Position numbers and translations under genes: made by a program | Origin: Anaerocolumna sp. AGMB13025 | Lineage (GTDB): Bacteria; Bacillota; Clostridia; Lachnospirales; Lachnospiraceae | DNA length: 64,000 nucleotides | Assembly (NCBI RefSeq): GCF_029689925.1 | Contig: NZ_CP121445.1 | Span: forward strand, 1,109,001-1,173,000 | Direction of reading: 5' to 3' | Shown: positions 53,860 to 62,425 of the stretch, in pieces | How positions within the stretch are numbered: the first letter of the stretch is position 1 | How the letters are laid out: each line of letters starts with the position of its first letter | Notes under the pieces: model-generated | Databases searched by the model: none | The model's input: only the letters and a program-made list of their open reading frames with translations | Told to the model about the DNA's origin: nothing

Positions 53860-55425
53860 ATGAGAAAAAGGGACATGTATATTAACAGGAACAAATCCAG
53901 TTATAAAGGCTTTTATAACCACAACGGAAAGGGCAAACGAAAAGGTATGTTCGTAGCAGTTACTGCCATGGTTCTGATTGTTGTATTGGCTTTAAGTACC
54001 TTTTATTTTACCAAGGGAAGATTTTTGATTCAGGAGGAAGCCCGTAAAACAAGGCAGGAAAATAGTCAGAATCATAACAATGCAAATTTTAACGGGAACA
54101 ATACTTTATCTACCGAGGAAAAGAACGATCAGTCAGCAAATTCTCAAAATAACGTCAGCAAGATAGCCTCCAAAGAAGGACAAACAGAGAATAATCTTCA
54201 AAGCAAAACTACCAATAGCAGAAACACTCAGGATGGAAATTCTCAAGGCGGAAATTCTCAAGACGGAAACACGCAAGACAAAAATACTCAAGACGGAAAC
54301 ACCCAGAACGGAGTTCTTCCATACGATAACAATAATAATCAAAATAATATCCCAAGTTCCACCGGAGCAGATGGGAATACAACTGATATGCAGGAAGTCT
54401 TCCAGAACGGAACTGCCCGGACACGGTTACCAAGGAAAGTAAAAGGGATATATGTCACCGGTCCAAGAGCAGGCAAAGAAAGTTATATGAAAGACCTGAT
54501 AGAACTTGTGGATACCACAGAATTAAATGCCATGGTTATCGATATTAAGAATGACAACGGTGAGATCACTTATAAAATGGATCTGCCGCAAGTCAAGGAT
54601 ATGGGTGCGGATGTTAATTACATCAGTAATATCGAGCAGTTGATAGCCGATTTAAAAGCCAAAGATATCTATCTGATTGCCAGAATCGTTGCCTTTAAAG
54701 ACCCAATCTTAGCGAAAAACAGACCGGACTTAAGCCTTAAGAAAAAAGACGGCAGTATATTTTATGATAAAAGCGGTCTATCCTGGGTCAATCCCTATAA
54801 AAAAGAAGTATGGGAGTATCTGGTATCGGTAGCAAAAGAAGCCGCTTTACTTGGATTTGATGAAATACAATTTGACTATATCCGTTTCTCTACCGATTCC
54901 GGCATGAAGGAAGTAAACTTTGGCAAGGAAGCCAAAGGAAAAAGCAAAATGGAGACCATCACGGAATTTACGAAATATGCCTGTGAGAACTTAAAACCTT
55001 TGGGGGTATATGTATCCGCCGATGTTTATGGAACCATAATTGACAGTAAAGTAGATGCCAAGATAGTAGGACAGGATTATAAAGAAATGGCAAAATACCT
55101 GGATTATATCTGCCCCATGATTTACCCCTCCCATTATCAGGATGGCTCATACGGTATCAAGCATCCAGATTTAAATCCTTATGATTTAATCTTAAGTGCC
55201 TTGGATAAATCTCAAACCGAGTTAAAAGAATCAGATAACACCAACCAGGCCATAGTCCGTTCCTGGCTTCAGGATTTCACCGCCACCTGGCTCGACAACC
55301 ATAAATCCTACGGACCAAAAGAAATCCGCGACCAAATCAAAGCCGTGTACGATGCCGGTTATGACGAATGGATCTTATGGAACGGCAATAATAACTATAC
55401 CAAAGAAGGGTTAGAGAAAGAATAA
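53860..55425 (+). CDS. Membrane-anchored DUF4015 putative glycoside hydrolase (521 aa)
   Basis: Basic N terminus and one membrane helix (residues about 29-50), a long Asn/Gln/Ser-rich disordered linker (55-180) that includes 15-bp tandem repeats coding for N-T-Q-D-G-type pentads near 54225-54310, then a DUF4015 domain from K-V-K-G-I-Y-V-T-G (about 193) to the end. Conserved-looking pieces are V-I-D-I-K-N-D-N-G, D-E-I-Q-F-D-Y-I-R-F and P-M-I-Y-P-S-H-Y. This family is an alpha-amylase-like TIM barrel of unknown substrate. GGGAG precedes ATG 53860. Confidence 0.85.
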   Translation: MRKRDMYINRNKSSYKGFYNHNGKGKRKGMFVAVTAMVLIVVLALSTFYFTKGRFLIQEEARKTRQENSQNHNNANFNGNNTLSTEEKNDQSANSQNNVSKIASKEGQTENNLQSKTTNSRNTQDGNSQGGNSQDGNTQDKNTQDGNTQNGVLPYDNNNNQNNIPSSTGADGNTTDMQEVFQNGTARTRLPRKVKGIYVTGPRAGKESYMKDLIELVDTTELNAMVIDIKNDNGEITYKMDLPQVKDMGADVNYISNIEQLIADLKAKDIYLIARIVAFKDPILAKNRPDLSLKKKDGSIFYDKSGLSWVNPYKKEVWEYLVSVAKEAALLGFDEIQFDYIRFSTDSGMKEVNFGKEAKGKSKMETITEFTKYACENLKPLGVYVSADVYGTIIDSKVDAKIVGQDYKEMAKYLDYICPMIYPSHYQDGSYGIKHPDLNPYDLILSALDKSQTELKESDNTNQAIVRSWLQDFTATWLDNHKSYGPKEIRDQIKAVYDAGYDEWILWNGNNNYTKEGLEKE

Positions 55426-55469
55426 AATTTTTGAAGTAATAAAACACAACCTCTATTTCATACTTTACA

Positions 55470-55512
55470 GCCATTGCATATCCCAGGCTGGTCTAGGATA
55501 CCGAAAGCTTAA
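55470..55512 (-). repeat. Inverted copy of the short hairpin repeat
   Basis: Read on the minus strand it gives GTATCCTAG, a short loop, then CCTGGGATATGCAATGG, close to the hairpin and linker at 39865-39895. Mismatches in the stem show it is degraded. Confidence 0.6.
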
Positions 55513-55537
55513 AACCCAAAAACTTAAAAATACGAAA

Positions 55538-55862
55538 CCTAAAAACTTGATTAAATCAGCCCAAAAACCTGAATTAAAAGAATGGAGTAGGATAACTTGG
55601 CTTTCAATAGCGCGTTATTTGCCGTCTCTAAATTCACTTATGACTTTTTCATGTGGTTTAGAGTAAAATCACACTGTCTGACGAGCAAAACGAGGTGTTT
55701 GTGACTTTTTACTCTTGCTTTACCACATAAAAAAGTCATTAGAGAATTACAGACGGGGAATACGAAGCTTATGAAAGCCAAGTTATCCTACTCCATCTTT
55801 GTCATAACCCTGAGGCTGATTTATCAAGCTCCCCTTCTATCACTTTTTTAGGTTATAAAAAC
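55538..55862. repeat. Diverged 320-bp copy of the long palindromic element
   Basis: Ends CTTGATTAAATCAGCC / GGCTGATTTATCAAG. Nested pairs: ATGGAGTAGGATAACTTGG / CCAAGTTATCCTACTCCAT (19 bp perfect), CCGTCTCTAAATTC / GAGAATTACAGACGG, and ATGACTTTTTCATGTGGT / ACCACATAAAAAAGTCAT. The centre carries TGACGAGCAAAACGAGG, matching the centre of the element at 49342-49655 in inverted orientation. It fills most of the gap between the DUF4015 and sigma-factor genes. Confidence 0.8.
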
Positions 55863-55985
55863 TTAATTTGACTTGCCCTTAAAATAGGGTAATAATAGAA
55901 ATAAAATAAAAAAAATAAAAAATCTGCAAGATTATAAAAAAAACTGGGTATAAGTAATCGAGCATATAGGAAGGAGGCTTATAAC

Positions 55986-56570
55986 TTGAAAGATGAGGCA
56001 ATAATAAATCTGATTTATGAGCACAATGAATCAGGTTTATTGAAATTAGCTGAGAAGTATGAAAAGCTTTTATACCATATAGCTGCCGGCATCTTGGGCA
56101 GCCGTTCACGGGATATAGAGGAGTGTATCAATGATACATACTTAAAACTGTGGAATCATATCGAACGGTATGATATGGAAAAGGCTTCTCTAAAAACTTA
56201 TCTTAAAGTTATCGTTAGAAATACCGCAATCAATAAACTCAGAGATTTAAGTAAAAGAGAAGAACGTGAGCTTCCTGAAGATATATCTGAACTAGCAGGA
56301 TATTATATTGACCATAAGCAAAGTGTGGAAGGGCAGGTGTTTTTAAAAGAAAATATACAGGCATTAAATGAAATAATCAGACGGTTAAATAAAAAAGACC
56401 ATGAATTAGTGATACGAAGATATTTTTATTTGCAATCCTCAAAAGACATCGCAGCAGCAATGAAGATGACCGTTACAGCCGTTGACAGCAGATTATCAAG
56501 GCTTAGGAATAAAATGAAACAGGATTATGAGAAGGAAATACCTTTAAACACGGAAGGGAGCAAGTTATGA
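55986..56570 (+). CDS. ECF-type RNA polymerase sigma factor (194 aa)
   Basis: Sigma-70 region 2 (residues about 20-90, with R-D-I-E-E-C-I-N-D-T-Y-L-K-L-W and K-A-S-L-K-T-Y-L-K-V-I-V-R-N) and region 4 (about 120-180, with S-S-K-D-I-A-A-A-M-K-M-T-V-T-A-V-D-S-R-L-S-R). The start is TTG 55986, chosen because GGAAGGAGG ends nine bases before it. The next gene overlaps by ATGA and is probably its membrane anti-sigma factor. Confidence 0.88.
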   Translation: MKDEAIINLIYEHNESGLLKLAEKYEKLLYHIAAGILGSRSRDIEECINDTYLKLWNHIERYDMEKASLKTYLKVIVRNTAINKLRDLSKREERELPEDISELAGYYIDHKQSVEGQVFLKENIQALNEIIRRLNKKDHELVIRRYFYLQSSKDIAAAMKMTVTAVDSRLSRLRNKMKQDYEKEIPLNTEGSKL

Positions 56571-57010
56571 ACGAACTATTATTAATTGATATGATGAGTG
56601 AGCTGGATCCGGCATTGCTTGAAGATGATTATATTGAAAAAGATATGAAGCAGGGAAAAGTACCCTTCTATAAATTGTTATTTAACTTTAGGAGGACTCC
56701 GAAACAGTCATCTGAGTTCCCAGTTAAAAGCCCTCTTCTGGAAGATTCCGGCACTTCTTATAACGATATGGTAATTGCAGAAGATATCAATACCTCTGAC
56801 CTGATGAAAGACACTGCTGAAACAGAGGAAATAGAGAAGGAATGGGGATTTAGCATCAGCATATTTAAAAAGAAAGTCCATAATCTATTTAAAATTGTTT
56901 CTGGAATAGCAGCAACTATCATAGTTGTAATCAGTATTATCGTAATACTGCTAAGACGTCATAAGAGTGGAATGAAACTCCATTCAAAAAAGATTCAAAT
57001 AATATATTAA
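56567..57010 (+). CDS. Putative anti-sigma factor with a very short C-terminal tail (147 aa)
   Basis: A cytoplasmic acidic N-terminal region (residues 1 to about 110) is followed by one membrane helix near 117-137 (I-A-A-T-I-I-V-V-I-S-I-I-V-I-L-L) and only about ten residues beyond it. ECF-associated anti-sigma factors of this kind normally have an extracytoplasmic sensor domain, absent here, so the gene may be shortened or use another sensor. The start overlaps the sigma-factor stop, implying coupled translation. Confidence 0.65.
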   Translation: MNELLLIDMMSELDPALLEDDYIEKDMKQGKVPFYKLLFNFRRTPKQSSEFPVKSPLLEDSGTSYNDMVIAEDINTSDLMKDTAETEEIEKEWGFSISIFKKKVHNLFKIVSGIAATIIVVISIIVILLRRHKSGMKLHSKKIQIIY

Positions 57011-57032
57011 ACTTCGCTTCATATAAATAAAG

Positions 57033-57062
57033 TTTACATTATGCCTATTACATTGGAATAAT
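57033..57062 (+). promoter_or_regulatory. Possible promoter of the fatty-acid operon
   Basis: TTTACA (57033-57038) and AATAAT (57057-57062) with an 18-base spacer, about 195 bases upstream of acpP. No clear FabT or FapR operator was seen in the leader. Confidence 0.35.
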
Positions 57063-57140
57063 GGCAAAAATTAATTCAAAAGAAAATATGAAAATATAAA
57101 ACAATATGTAAAAATTTTTAGATTATCCTTAAGTAAATTC

Positions 57141-57203
57141 AAAAATAAATACATTAATAAATACAAAAATGAATACAAAATAAATACCAAAATAAATACA
57201 AAG
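57141..57203. repeat. AT-rich imperfect tandem repeat in the acpP leader
   Basis: Four or five copies of a 13-16-base unit like AAATAAATACAAAA. Non-coding; it lies inside the long untranslated leader before acpP. Confidence 0.65.
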
Positions 57204-57257
57204 ATAATTACTAAATAAAACAAAAACAAATTCGAAAATCATAAGGAGATAACAATC

Positions 57258-57488
57258 ATGTTAGAAAACTTAAAGGAAGTTATTGCAGAACAATTAAATG
57301 TAGATAAAAGCGAAATTACGGAAAGCACATCATTTAAAGAGGACTTAGGAGCAGATTCCTTAGATTTATTTGAACTTGTTATGGCTTTGGAAGAAAAATA
57401 TGATATCGAAATCCCTTCTGAGGACCTAAACAGCCTGGGAACCGTAGAAGCAGTTATGGAGTATTTAAAAGACAAAGGTGTTGAATAA
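57258..57488 (+). CDS. acpP: Acyl carrier protein
   Basis: A 76-residue ACP with the 4'-phosphopantetheine site G-A-D-S-L-D-L-F (Ser near residue 36) and the usual acidic helices. It carries the growing acyl chain for the Fab enzymes encoded downstream. AAGGAG precedes ATG 57258. It is the first gene of the FAS operon in this window; fabK follows 21 bases after the stop. Confidence 0.96.
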   Translation: MLENLKEVIAEQLNVDKSEITESTSFKEDLGADSLDLFELVMALEEKYDIEIPSEDLNSLGTVEAVMEYLKDKGVE

Positions 57489-57509
57489 TTAGAAATCGAG
57501 GATGTATTC

Positions 57510-58442
57510 ATGAAGACGAGAATATGTGATTTATTAAAAATAGAGTACCCAATCGTTCAGGGCGGTATGGCCTGGGTAGCGGAACACCATCTTGCGGCAG
57601 CAGTGTCTAATGCAGGGGGTCTTGGAATTATAGCTGCCGGTAATGCACCTGCTGATCATGTGAGGGAGGAAATCAGAAAAGCAAAGGCTTTAACGGATAA
57701 ACCCTTTGGTGTCAACATTATGTTACTAAGCCCTCATGCCTCAGAGGTGGCCAAAGTTGTAGTTGAGGAAAAAGTCGCTGTAGTGACCACAGGCGCAGGA
57801 AATCCGGAAAGCTACATACCTATGTGGAAAGAGGCCGGAATCATAATAATACCGGTTGTTGCTTCGGTTGCTCTGGCTAAGAGAATGGAAAAATACGGTG
57901 CCGATGCGGTAGTAGCAGAAGGCTGTGAAGCAGGCGGACACATAGGAGAATTAACGACTATGGCACTGATACCCCAGATTGTGGATGCGGTAACGATTCC
58001 TGTCATCGCAGCCGGCGGAATTGGTGATGGCAGAGGACTTGCGGCAGTATTTATGTTAGGAGCAGAAGCCGGACAGATTGGAACCAGATTTGTAGTATCC
58101 CATGAATCAATTGTTCATGCTAATTATAAAAAGAGAATCATTTCCTCCAAAGACATTGATTCAGCAGTTACCGGACGTTCCACCGGACATCCGGTGCGTT
58201 CCATAAGGAATAACATGACCAGGAACTATCTGAAACTGGAGCAGGAAGGCAAAAGCTTTGAGGAATTAGAACTTCTTACACTTGGTTCCTTAAGAAAAGC
58301 CGTAGTAGAAGGTGATATTATTGAAGGCTCCGTTATGGCAGGACAGATCGCCGGTCTGATTTCAAAAGAACAGTCCTGTAAAGAAATCATTGAAGAAGTT
58401 GTACAAGAAGCGGAAGGATTAATGAAAAACTTCCGTTTTTAA
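57510..58442 (+). CDS. fabK: Enoyl-ACP reductase, FabK type (FMN-dependent)
   Basis: A 310-residue TIM-barrel flavoprotein of the nitronate monooxygenase/FabK family: G-G-M-A-W-V-A near the N terminus, E-G-C-E-A-G-G-H-I-G near 132-141 and A-A-G-G-I-G-D-G-R near 169-177 bind FMN. It performs the last reduction of each elongation cycle. Its place between acpP and fabD is diagnostic for FabK and not a nitronate monooxygenase. Confidence 0.95.
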   Translation: MKTRICDLLKIEYPIVQGGMAWVAEHHLAAAVSNAGGLGIIAAGNAPADHVREEIRKAKALTDKPFGVNIMLLSPHASEVAKVVVEEKVAVVTTGAGNPESYIPMWKEAGIIIIPVVASVALAKRMEKYGADAVVAEGCEAGGHIGELTTMALIPQIVDAVTIPVIAAGGIGDGRGLAAVFMLGAEAGQIGTRFVVSHESIVHANYKKRIISSKDIDSAVTGRSTGHPVRSIRNNMTRNYLKLEQEGKSFEELELLTLGSLRKAVVEGDIIEGSVMAGQIAGLISKEQSCKEIIEEVVQEAEGLMKNFRF

Positions 58443-58476
58443 GCCATATTTCTGAAAGAAGAGGATAGAAAAGATA

Positions 58477-59403
58477 ATGGGTAAAACAGCATTTATATTC
58501 CCCGGACAAGGCGCGCAATATATCGGTATGGGTAAGGATTTCTATGAAAGATATGAAGATTCCAAACAAGTCTTTGAGGAAGCCTCCCAGATACTTGGAA
58601 TTGATATGGCAGCCCTTGTGTTTGAAGAAAATGACAAGATAAATATCACAGAGTACACCCAGATTGCTATGGTTACTACTTGTATGGCAATCCTTGCACA
58701 GGTTGAAAAATCCGGTATTAAACCGGAGCTCCAGGCTGGCTTAAGCCTTGGTGAATATCCAGCCTTAATGGCAAGCGGTGTGTTAAGTTTTTCAGAAGGC
58801 ATCAAAGTCGTCAGACAGAGAGGAATCTTAATGCAGGAGGCAGTAGCCCCAGGAGCAGGCGCAATGTCTGCGGTTTTAGGCATGGAGAATGCATTAATAG
58901 AAAAAATCTGTGAAGAAACAGAAGGAATTGTAACAGTTGCCAATTATAACTGCCCAGGTCAGCTTGTAATCTCCGGTGAAAAACATGCGGTGGCGGCAGC
59001 AAGTGAAGCGTTACTTAATAATGGTGCCAAAAGAGTAATTCCACTTAACGTGAGCGGTCCTTTCCATTCACCTATGTTAAAGGAAGCCGGAGATAAACTC
59101 TATGAAGTGTTAAACAGTGTTCAGATTAATGACCCGGTAACACCATATACAGCCAATGTGAATGCAGAAATAATAAACAATAAAGAAGAAATACAAACAC
59201 TTTTGGCGAAACAAGTATATTCCTCCGTAAAATGGCAGCAAAGTGTGGAACATATGATAGCAAACGGAGTGGATACCTTTATTGAAATCGGTCCTGGTAA
59301 AACCTTATCTGGTTTTATTAAGAAAATTGACAGATCCTTAAAAGTAATTAATATTGAAAAAGTAGAAGATTTGGATAAGTTACAGGAGGTTACAGCATGC
59401 TAG
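58477..59403 (+). CDS. fabD: Malonyl-CoA:ACP transacylase
   Basis: A 308-residue FabD with G-Q-G-A-Q-Y near residue 10, nucleophile S90 in G-L-S-L-G-E-Y, and the partner His in G-P-F-H-S-P-M near residue 200. It loads malonyl units onto ACP. It overlaps fabG by seven bases. Confidence 0.96.
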   Translation: MGKTAFIFPGQGAQYIGMGKDFYERYEDSKQVFEEASQILGIDMAALVFEENDKINITEYTQIAMVTTCMAILAQVEKSGIKPELQAGLSLGEYPALMASGVLSFSEGIKVVRQRGILMQEAVAPGAGAMSAVLGMENALIEKICEETEGIVTVANYNCPGQLVISGEKHAVAAASEALLNNGAKRVIPLNVSGPFHSPMLKEAGDKLYEVLNSVQINDPVTPYTANVNAEIINNKEEIQTLLAKQVYSSVKWQQSVEHMIANGVDTFIEIGPGKTLSGFIKKIDRSLKVINIEKVEDLDKLQEVTAC

Positions 59404-60137
59404 AGAATAAGGTTGCAATCGTAACCGGTGCCAGCCGGGGAATCGGCAGAGCTATCGCCCTTACCCTTGCACGCTATGGCGCTAAAGTGGTAGTGAATTA
59501 CTGCGGCTCAAAAGAGAAAGCAGAAGAAGTTGTAGAGCTGATCAAAAAGGATGGCGGCAGCGGAGCTGCCTATCAGGCCGATATTTCTGATTTTTTAGCG
59601 GTACAGCAGATGTTCGCCGATGTAGTAAAGGAATTTGGCAGAGTTGACATCTTAGTAAATAATGCAGGAATTACAAGAGATAATTTAATCCTTAAGATGA
59701 CGGAAGAGGAATTTGATACGGTTATCGATACGAATTTAAAAGGTGTATTCAACTGTTTAAAACAAGCCTCCCGCCTTATGTTAAAGCAAAAAAGCGGTAG
59801 AATTATCAATATTTCTTCCATATCCGGAGTAATCGGCAATGCCGGTCAGGTAAATTACAGTGCTGCAAAAGCAGGTGTAATCGGAATGACAAAATCCCTT
59901 GCAAAAGAATTAGGCTCTAGAGGAATTACTGTCAATGCCATAGCGCCAGGTTACATTAATACGGATATGACAGCTGTTTTAAAGGACGATTTAAAGGAGA
60001 AGGTAACAGAATTAATACCTCTTAAGCGATTAGGTGAAGTAGAAGATATTGCCGAAACTGCTGCCTTTTTAGCTTCTGATAAAGCATCCTATATAACCGG
60101 TCAGACCATTCAGGTAGACGGCGGTCTTGGTATCTGA
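59397..60137 (+). CDS. fabG: 3-oxoacyl-ACP reductase
   Basis: A 246-residue short-chain dehydrogenase: NADP site T-G-A-S-R-G-I-G near residues 10-17, N-N-A-G near 88-91, catalytic Ser in N-I-S-S-I-S-G and Y-x-x-x-K in N-Y-S-A-A-K near 153-157. It reduces the beta-keto group. The ATG lies inside the end of fabD with AGGAGG just upstream. Confidence 0.96.
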   Translation: MLENKVAIVTGASRGIGRAIALTLARYGAKVVVNYCGSKEKAEEVVELIKKDGGSGAAYQADISDFLAVQQMFADVVKEFGRVDILVNNAGITRDNLILKMTEEEFDTVIDTNLKGVFNCLKQASRLMLKQKSGRIINISSISGVIGNAGQVNYSAAKAGVIGMTKSLAKELGSRGITVNAIAPGYINTDMTAVLKDDLKEKVTELIPLKRLGEVEDIAETAAFLASDKASYITGQTIQVDGGLGI

Positions 60138-60220
60138 ATTACCGGATCATAATGAAAACACAACACAACATTAATATAAAATACAGGAGTAAGTAACTTC
60201 ATTATAGGAGGATTACAAAT

Positions 60221-61456
60221 ATGAAGAGAGTAGTAGTTACTGGTATGGGTATCATTTCCCCCATTGGAAATGATATTGACACCTTTTGGAATAGCATCAA
60301 AGAAACAAAGAATGTATTTAAGCCTATCACTTATTTTGACACTACGGACTATAAGGTTAAACTTGCAGCTCAGGTAGAAGATTTTGCTCCTGAGAAGTAT
60401 ATGGATCCAAAGGCAGCCAAAAGAATGGAAACCTTCTGCCAGTTTGCAGTAGCAGCTTCAGCACAGGCAATTGAAAATGCAGGACTGGATCTGAACACAG
60501 AAGATCTGACAAGAATCGGTGTATCAGTTGGATCTGGTATCGGAAGTCTTCAGGCGATTGAAAGGGAACACCAGAAGCTGTTGGATAAGGGACCAAAAAG
60601 GATTGCTCCGTTATTAGTACCCTTAATGATATCCAATATGGCAGCAGGCAATGTAGCAATTACCTTTGGATTAAAAGGAAAATGTACCAATATTGTAACT
60701 GCCTGTGCAACCGGAACCCACTCTATCGGAGATGCCTGCCGCTACATTCAGTGTAACGAAGCAGACGTTATGATAGCAGGCGGAACAGAGGCAGCCATAA
60801 CCCCTATCGGTGTTGCAGGATTTTCAGCTTTAACAGCTATGACTACCTCAACGGATCCAGCCAGAGCCTCCATTCCCTTTGATAAAGAAAGAAATGGATT
60901 TGTAATGGGTGAAGGCGCCGGTGTTGTAGTTTTGGAATCTTTGGAACACGCATTAAACAGAGGAGCTACTATCTTAGCAGAAATCGGTGGTTATGGTGCG
61001 ACCTGTGATGCCTTCCATATCACGTCTCCCAGTGAAGACGGAGAAGGTGCTGCAAGAGCAATGCTGCTGGCAGTTAAGGAAGCCGGAATCAAACCCGAAG
61101 AAGTGGATTATGTCAATGCCCATGGAACCAGTACCCATCACAATGATTTATTTGAAACCCGCTCCATTAAGATGGCTTTTGGAGATCATGCTTATAAGTT
61201 AAATGTAAGTTCCACGAAATCCATGACCGGTCATATGCTTGGAGCAGCAGGAGCAGTAGAATTCATAACTTGTGTAAAATCAATCATGCATGATTATATC
61301 CATGCAACAGCCGGCTATGAAATCCCGGATGAAGAGCTGGATTTAGATTATACAAAAGAAGCAGTAACCGGTAAACCTGTGAACTATGCGATCAGCAATT
61401 CCATGGGCTTTGGCGGACACAACGGAAGTTTGTTAGTTAAGAAATTCTTAGGTTAG
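60221..61456 (+). CDS. fabF: 3-oxoacyl-ACP synthase II
   Basis: A 411-residue KAS II with active Cys in T-A-C-A-T-G-T-H near residue 163, His in N-A-H-G-T-S-T-H near 303 and His in S-T-K-S-M-T-G-H-M-L-G-A-A-G near 339: the Cys-His-His triad. It condenses malonyl-ACP with acyl-ACP. The 83-base gap after fabG is the largest inside the operon. AGGAGG precedes ATG 60221. Confidence 0.96.
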   Translation: MKRVVVTGMGIISPIGNDIDTFWNSIKETKNVFKPITYFDTTDYKVKLAAQVEDFAPEKYMDPKAAKRMETFCQFAVAASAQAIENAGLDLNTEDLTRIGVSVGSGIGSLQAIEREHQKLLDKGPKRIAPLLVPLMISNMAAGNVAITFGLKGKCTNIVTACATGTHSIGDACRYIQCNEADVMIAGGTEAAITPIGVAGFSALTAMTTSTDPARASIPFDKERNGFVMGEGAGVVVLESLEHALNRGATILAEIGGYGATCDAFHITSPSEDGEGAARAMLLAVKEAGIKPEEVDYVNAHGTSTHHNDLFETRSIKMAFGDHAYKLNVSSTKSMTGHMLGAAGAVEFITCVKSIMHDYIHATAGYEIPDEELDLDYTKEAVTGKPVNYAISNSMGFGGHNGSLLVKKFLG

Positions 61457-61469
61457 GAGATAATTTGCT

Positions 61470-61904
61470 ATGGAAATGGAAAACATTATTAAGCTTATTC
61501 AAACAGTATCTGAGTCTTCATTAACATCTTTTAAGTATACCGAAGGGGACAGCAGCCTGTCCTTAGAAATCAACCGTAACCCGGTATACCCACAAACGCC
61601 TGAAATCCAGGTAAACACCGTAGTAACCAGCGGAAAGAAAGAAGAGGAAAACTCAGATGCCGGTAAATTAACGGTTACGTCACCTATGGTGGGAACTTTC
61701 TATGCAGCAAAATCGGAAGGCAGCGACCCTTATATCACAGTCGGTGATGTAATTAAGAAGGGGCAGATTATCGGTATTGTAGAAGCTATGAAATTAATGA
61801 ATGAAATTGAATCTGCTTACGACGGTGTAGTCGAAGCAATACTTGTAAAAAATAAAGATATGATTGAATATGGTCAGGCTTTAGTAAGAATCAGACCGTT
61901 ATAA
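61470..61904 (+). CDS. accB: Biotin carboxyl carrier protein of acetyl-CoA carboxylase
   Basis: A 144-residue BCCP: N-terminal helical part, linker rich in Pro/Glu (residues 38-65), and biotinyl domain with E-A-M-K-L-M-N in which K108 is the biotin attachment site. It carries CO2 from AccC to AccAD. AGGAG lies before ATG 61470; a second ATG at 61476 is possible. Confidence 0.96.
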   Translation: MEMENIIKLIQTVSESSLTSFKYTEGDSSLSLEINRNPVYPQTPEIQVNTVVTSGKKEEENSDAGKLTVTSPMVGTFYAAKSEGSDPYITVGDVIKKGQIIGIVEAMKLMNEIESAYDGVVEAILVKNKDMIEYGQALVRIRPL

Positions 61905-61969
61905 AAAAATCTACGGACAAATTACCCGAAGAAAACACAGCAGATTTTCAGTATGTTAGGAGCAGGAAA

Positions 61970-62392
61970 ATGTTAAATATAAACGAAATAAAAGAAATAA
62001 TCCCTCAAAGAAGTCCTTTTTTATTAATTGACCGTATCGATGAATTAGAACCAGGCAAACGTGCCGTTGGACGCAAATGTGTATCCTATAACGAACCGTT
62101 TTTTCTGGGACATTTTCCGGATGAACCTGTTATGCCGGGAGTGCTGGTGATCGAAGCATTAGCTCAGGTAGGCGCCGTAGTTTGTTTATCTCTTGAAGAA
62201 AACAAGGGAAAAAATTCCTATTTTGGCGGAATCAATAAGGCCAGATTCCGTAATAAAATCGTACCTGGTGATGTACTCACCCTGGAAGTTGAGTTAGTAA
62301 AGAAAAAAGGTAATATTGGCGTGGCCAATGCCAAAGCATATGACGGAGATAAGATTTTTGCTGAAGCGGAATTGACTTTTGCTATAGGTTAA
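61970..62392 (+). CDS. fabZ: 3-hydroxyacyl-ACP dehydratase
   Basis: A 140-residue hot-dog protein with the catalytic His in F-F-L-G-H-F-P-D and Glu in G-V-L-V-I-E-A-L-A-Q, the FabZ signature. It dehydrates 3-hydroxyacyl-ACP. It is preceded by a TAGGAGC site and sits between accB and accC, the usual clostridial order. Confidence 0.96.
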   Translation: MLNINEIKEIIPQRSPFLLIDRIDELEPGKRAVGRKCVSYNEPFFLGHFPDEPVMPGVLVIEALAQVGAVVCLSLEENKGKNSYFGGINKARFRNKIVPGDVLTLEVELVKKKGNIGVANAKAYDGDKIFAEAELTFAIG

Positions 62393-62425
62393 TATATTAG
62401 TAATGTAAAGATGGGAGCACCAACT

